From Bdellovibrionales bacterium (GTDB lineage Bacteria > Bdellovibrionota > Bdellovibrionia > Bdellovibrionales > UBA1609), in NCBI GenBank assembly GCA_020434645.1, contig JAGRAK010000121.1, positions 1 to 6,330 of the forward strand: a stretch of DNA of 6,330 nt, read 5' to 3'. The notes under the pieces are model-generated. The model was given only the letters and a program-made list of their open reading frames with translations. It made no database searches and had not been told where the DNA came from. Position numbers and translations under genes: made by a program. Positions 6,280 through 6,330 of the stretch are shown piece after piece (the stretch's first letter is position 1; each line of letters opens with the position of its first letter).

Positions 6280-6330
6280 AAAACTGGTCTACATGATTGT
6301 GGTCAGAGTCACCTAAGTATTTGAACTGGC

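Noticed and set aside
6280..6330. Terminator or new gene after icd
   Set aside because: No stem followed by a T run and no start with a ribosome binding site; the window ends too soon to judge.

Overview
The window is a compact, fully forward-oriented stretch of bacterial chromosome with modest GC. It is mostly housekeeping genes, with two exported envelope proteins between them. The proteins are Gram-negative in type: a DnaE-family replicative polymerase, a lipoprotein with a good lipobox, a protein with a type I signal peptide, LipB, and an NADP isocitrate dehydrogenase. The DnaE sequence and the pair of FlgT/CsgG-like envelope proteins suggest a Bdellovibrio-like or other deltaproteobacterial-grade organism. 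That placement is an inference from protein style, not a demonstrated assignment.

Layout. 2-1765: the C-terminal half of dnaE (DNA polymerase III alpha), cut by the left edge. 1831-3003: a secreted protein of about 390 residues that I cannot name; its N-terminal part resembles the FlgT N-terminal/LPP20-type domain. 3047-4009: an outer-membrane-type lipoprotein with a CsgG/TolB-N-like middle domain and a FlgT-C-like beta domain at its end. 4050-4112: a good sigma70-like promoter, overlapped by a 20-bp dyad and followed by a weak ribosome binding site. 4113-4814: lipB. 4805-4881: tRNA-Val(GAC), whose first ten bases are also the last ten bases of lipB. 4951-6279: icd. The last 51 bases hold no gene or terminator that I can support.

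How the parts fit. The two envelope genes lie in tandem, 43 bases apart. Together they carry the three kinds of domain that Vibrio FlgT has in one chain, so they may form a two-part periplasmic/outer-membrane assembly. lipB, the tRNA and icd form a second unit, probably transcribed from the promoter before lipB. LipB (lipoylation of 2-oxoacid dehydrogenases) and Icd (supply of 2-oxoglutarate) both bear on the TCA cycle. The tRNA lies between them without space for its own terminator, so tRNA processing probably cuts the shared transcript.

I see no mobile element, CRISPR array, defence system or clearly new multi-gene system. The most interesting points are the lipB stop codon inside the tRNA, the apparent C33 in the tRNA anticodon loop, the FlgT-like gene pair, and a perfect TATAAT only nine bases before the lipoprotein start codon.
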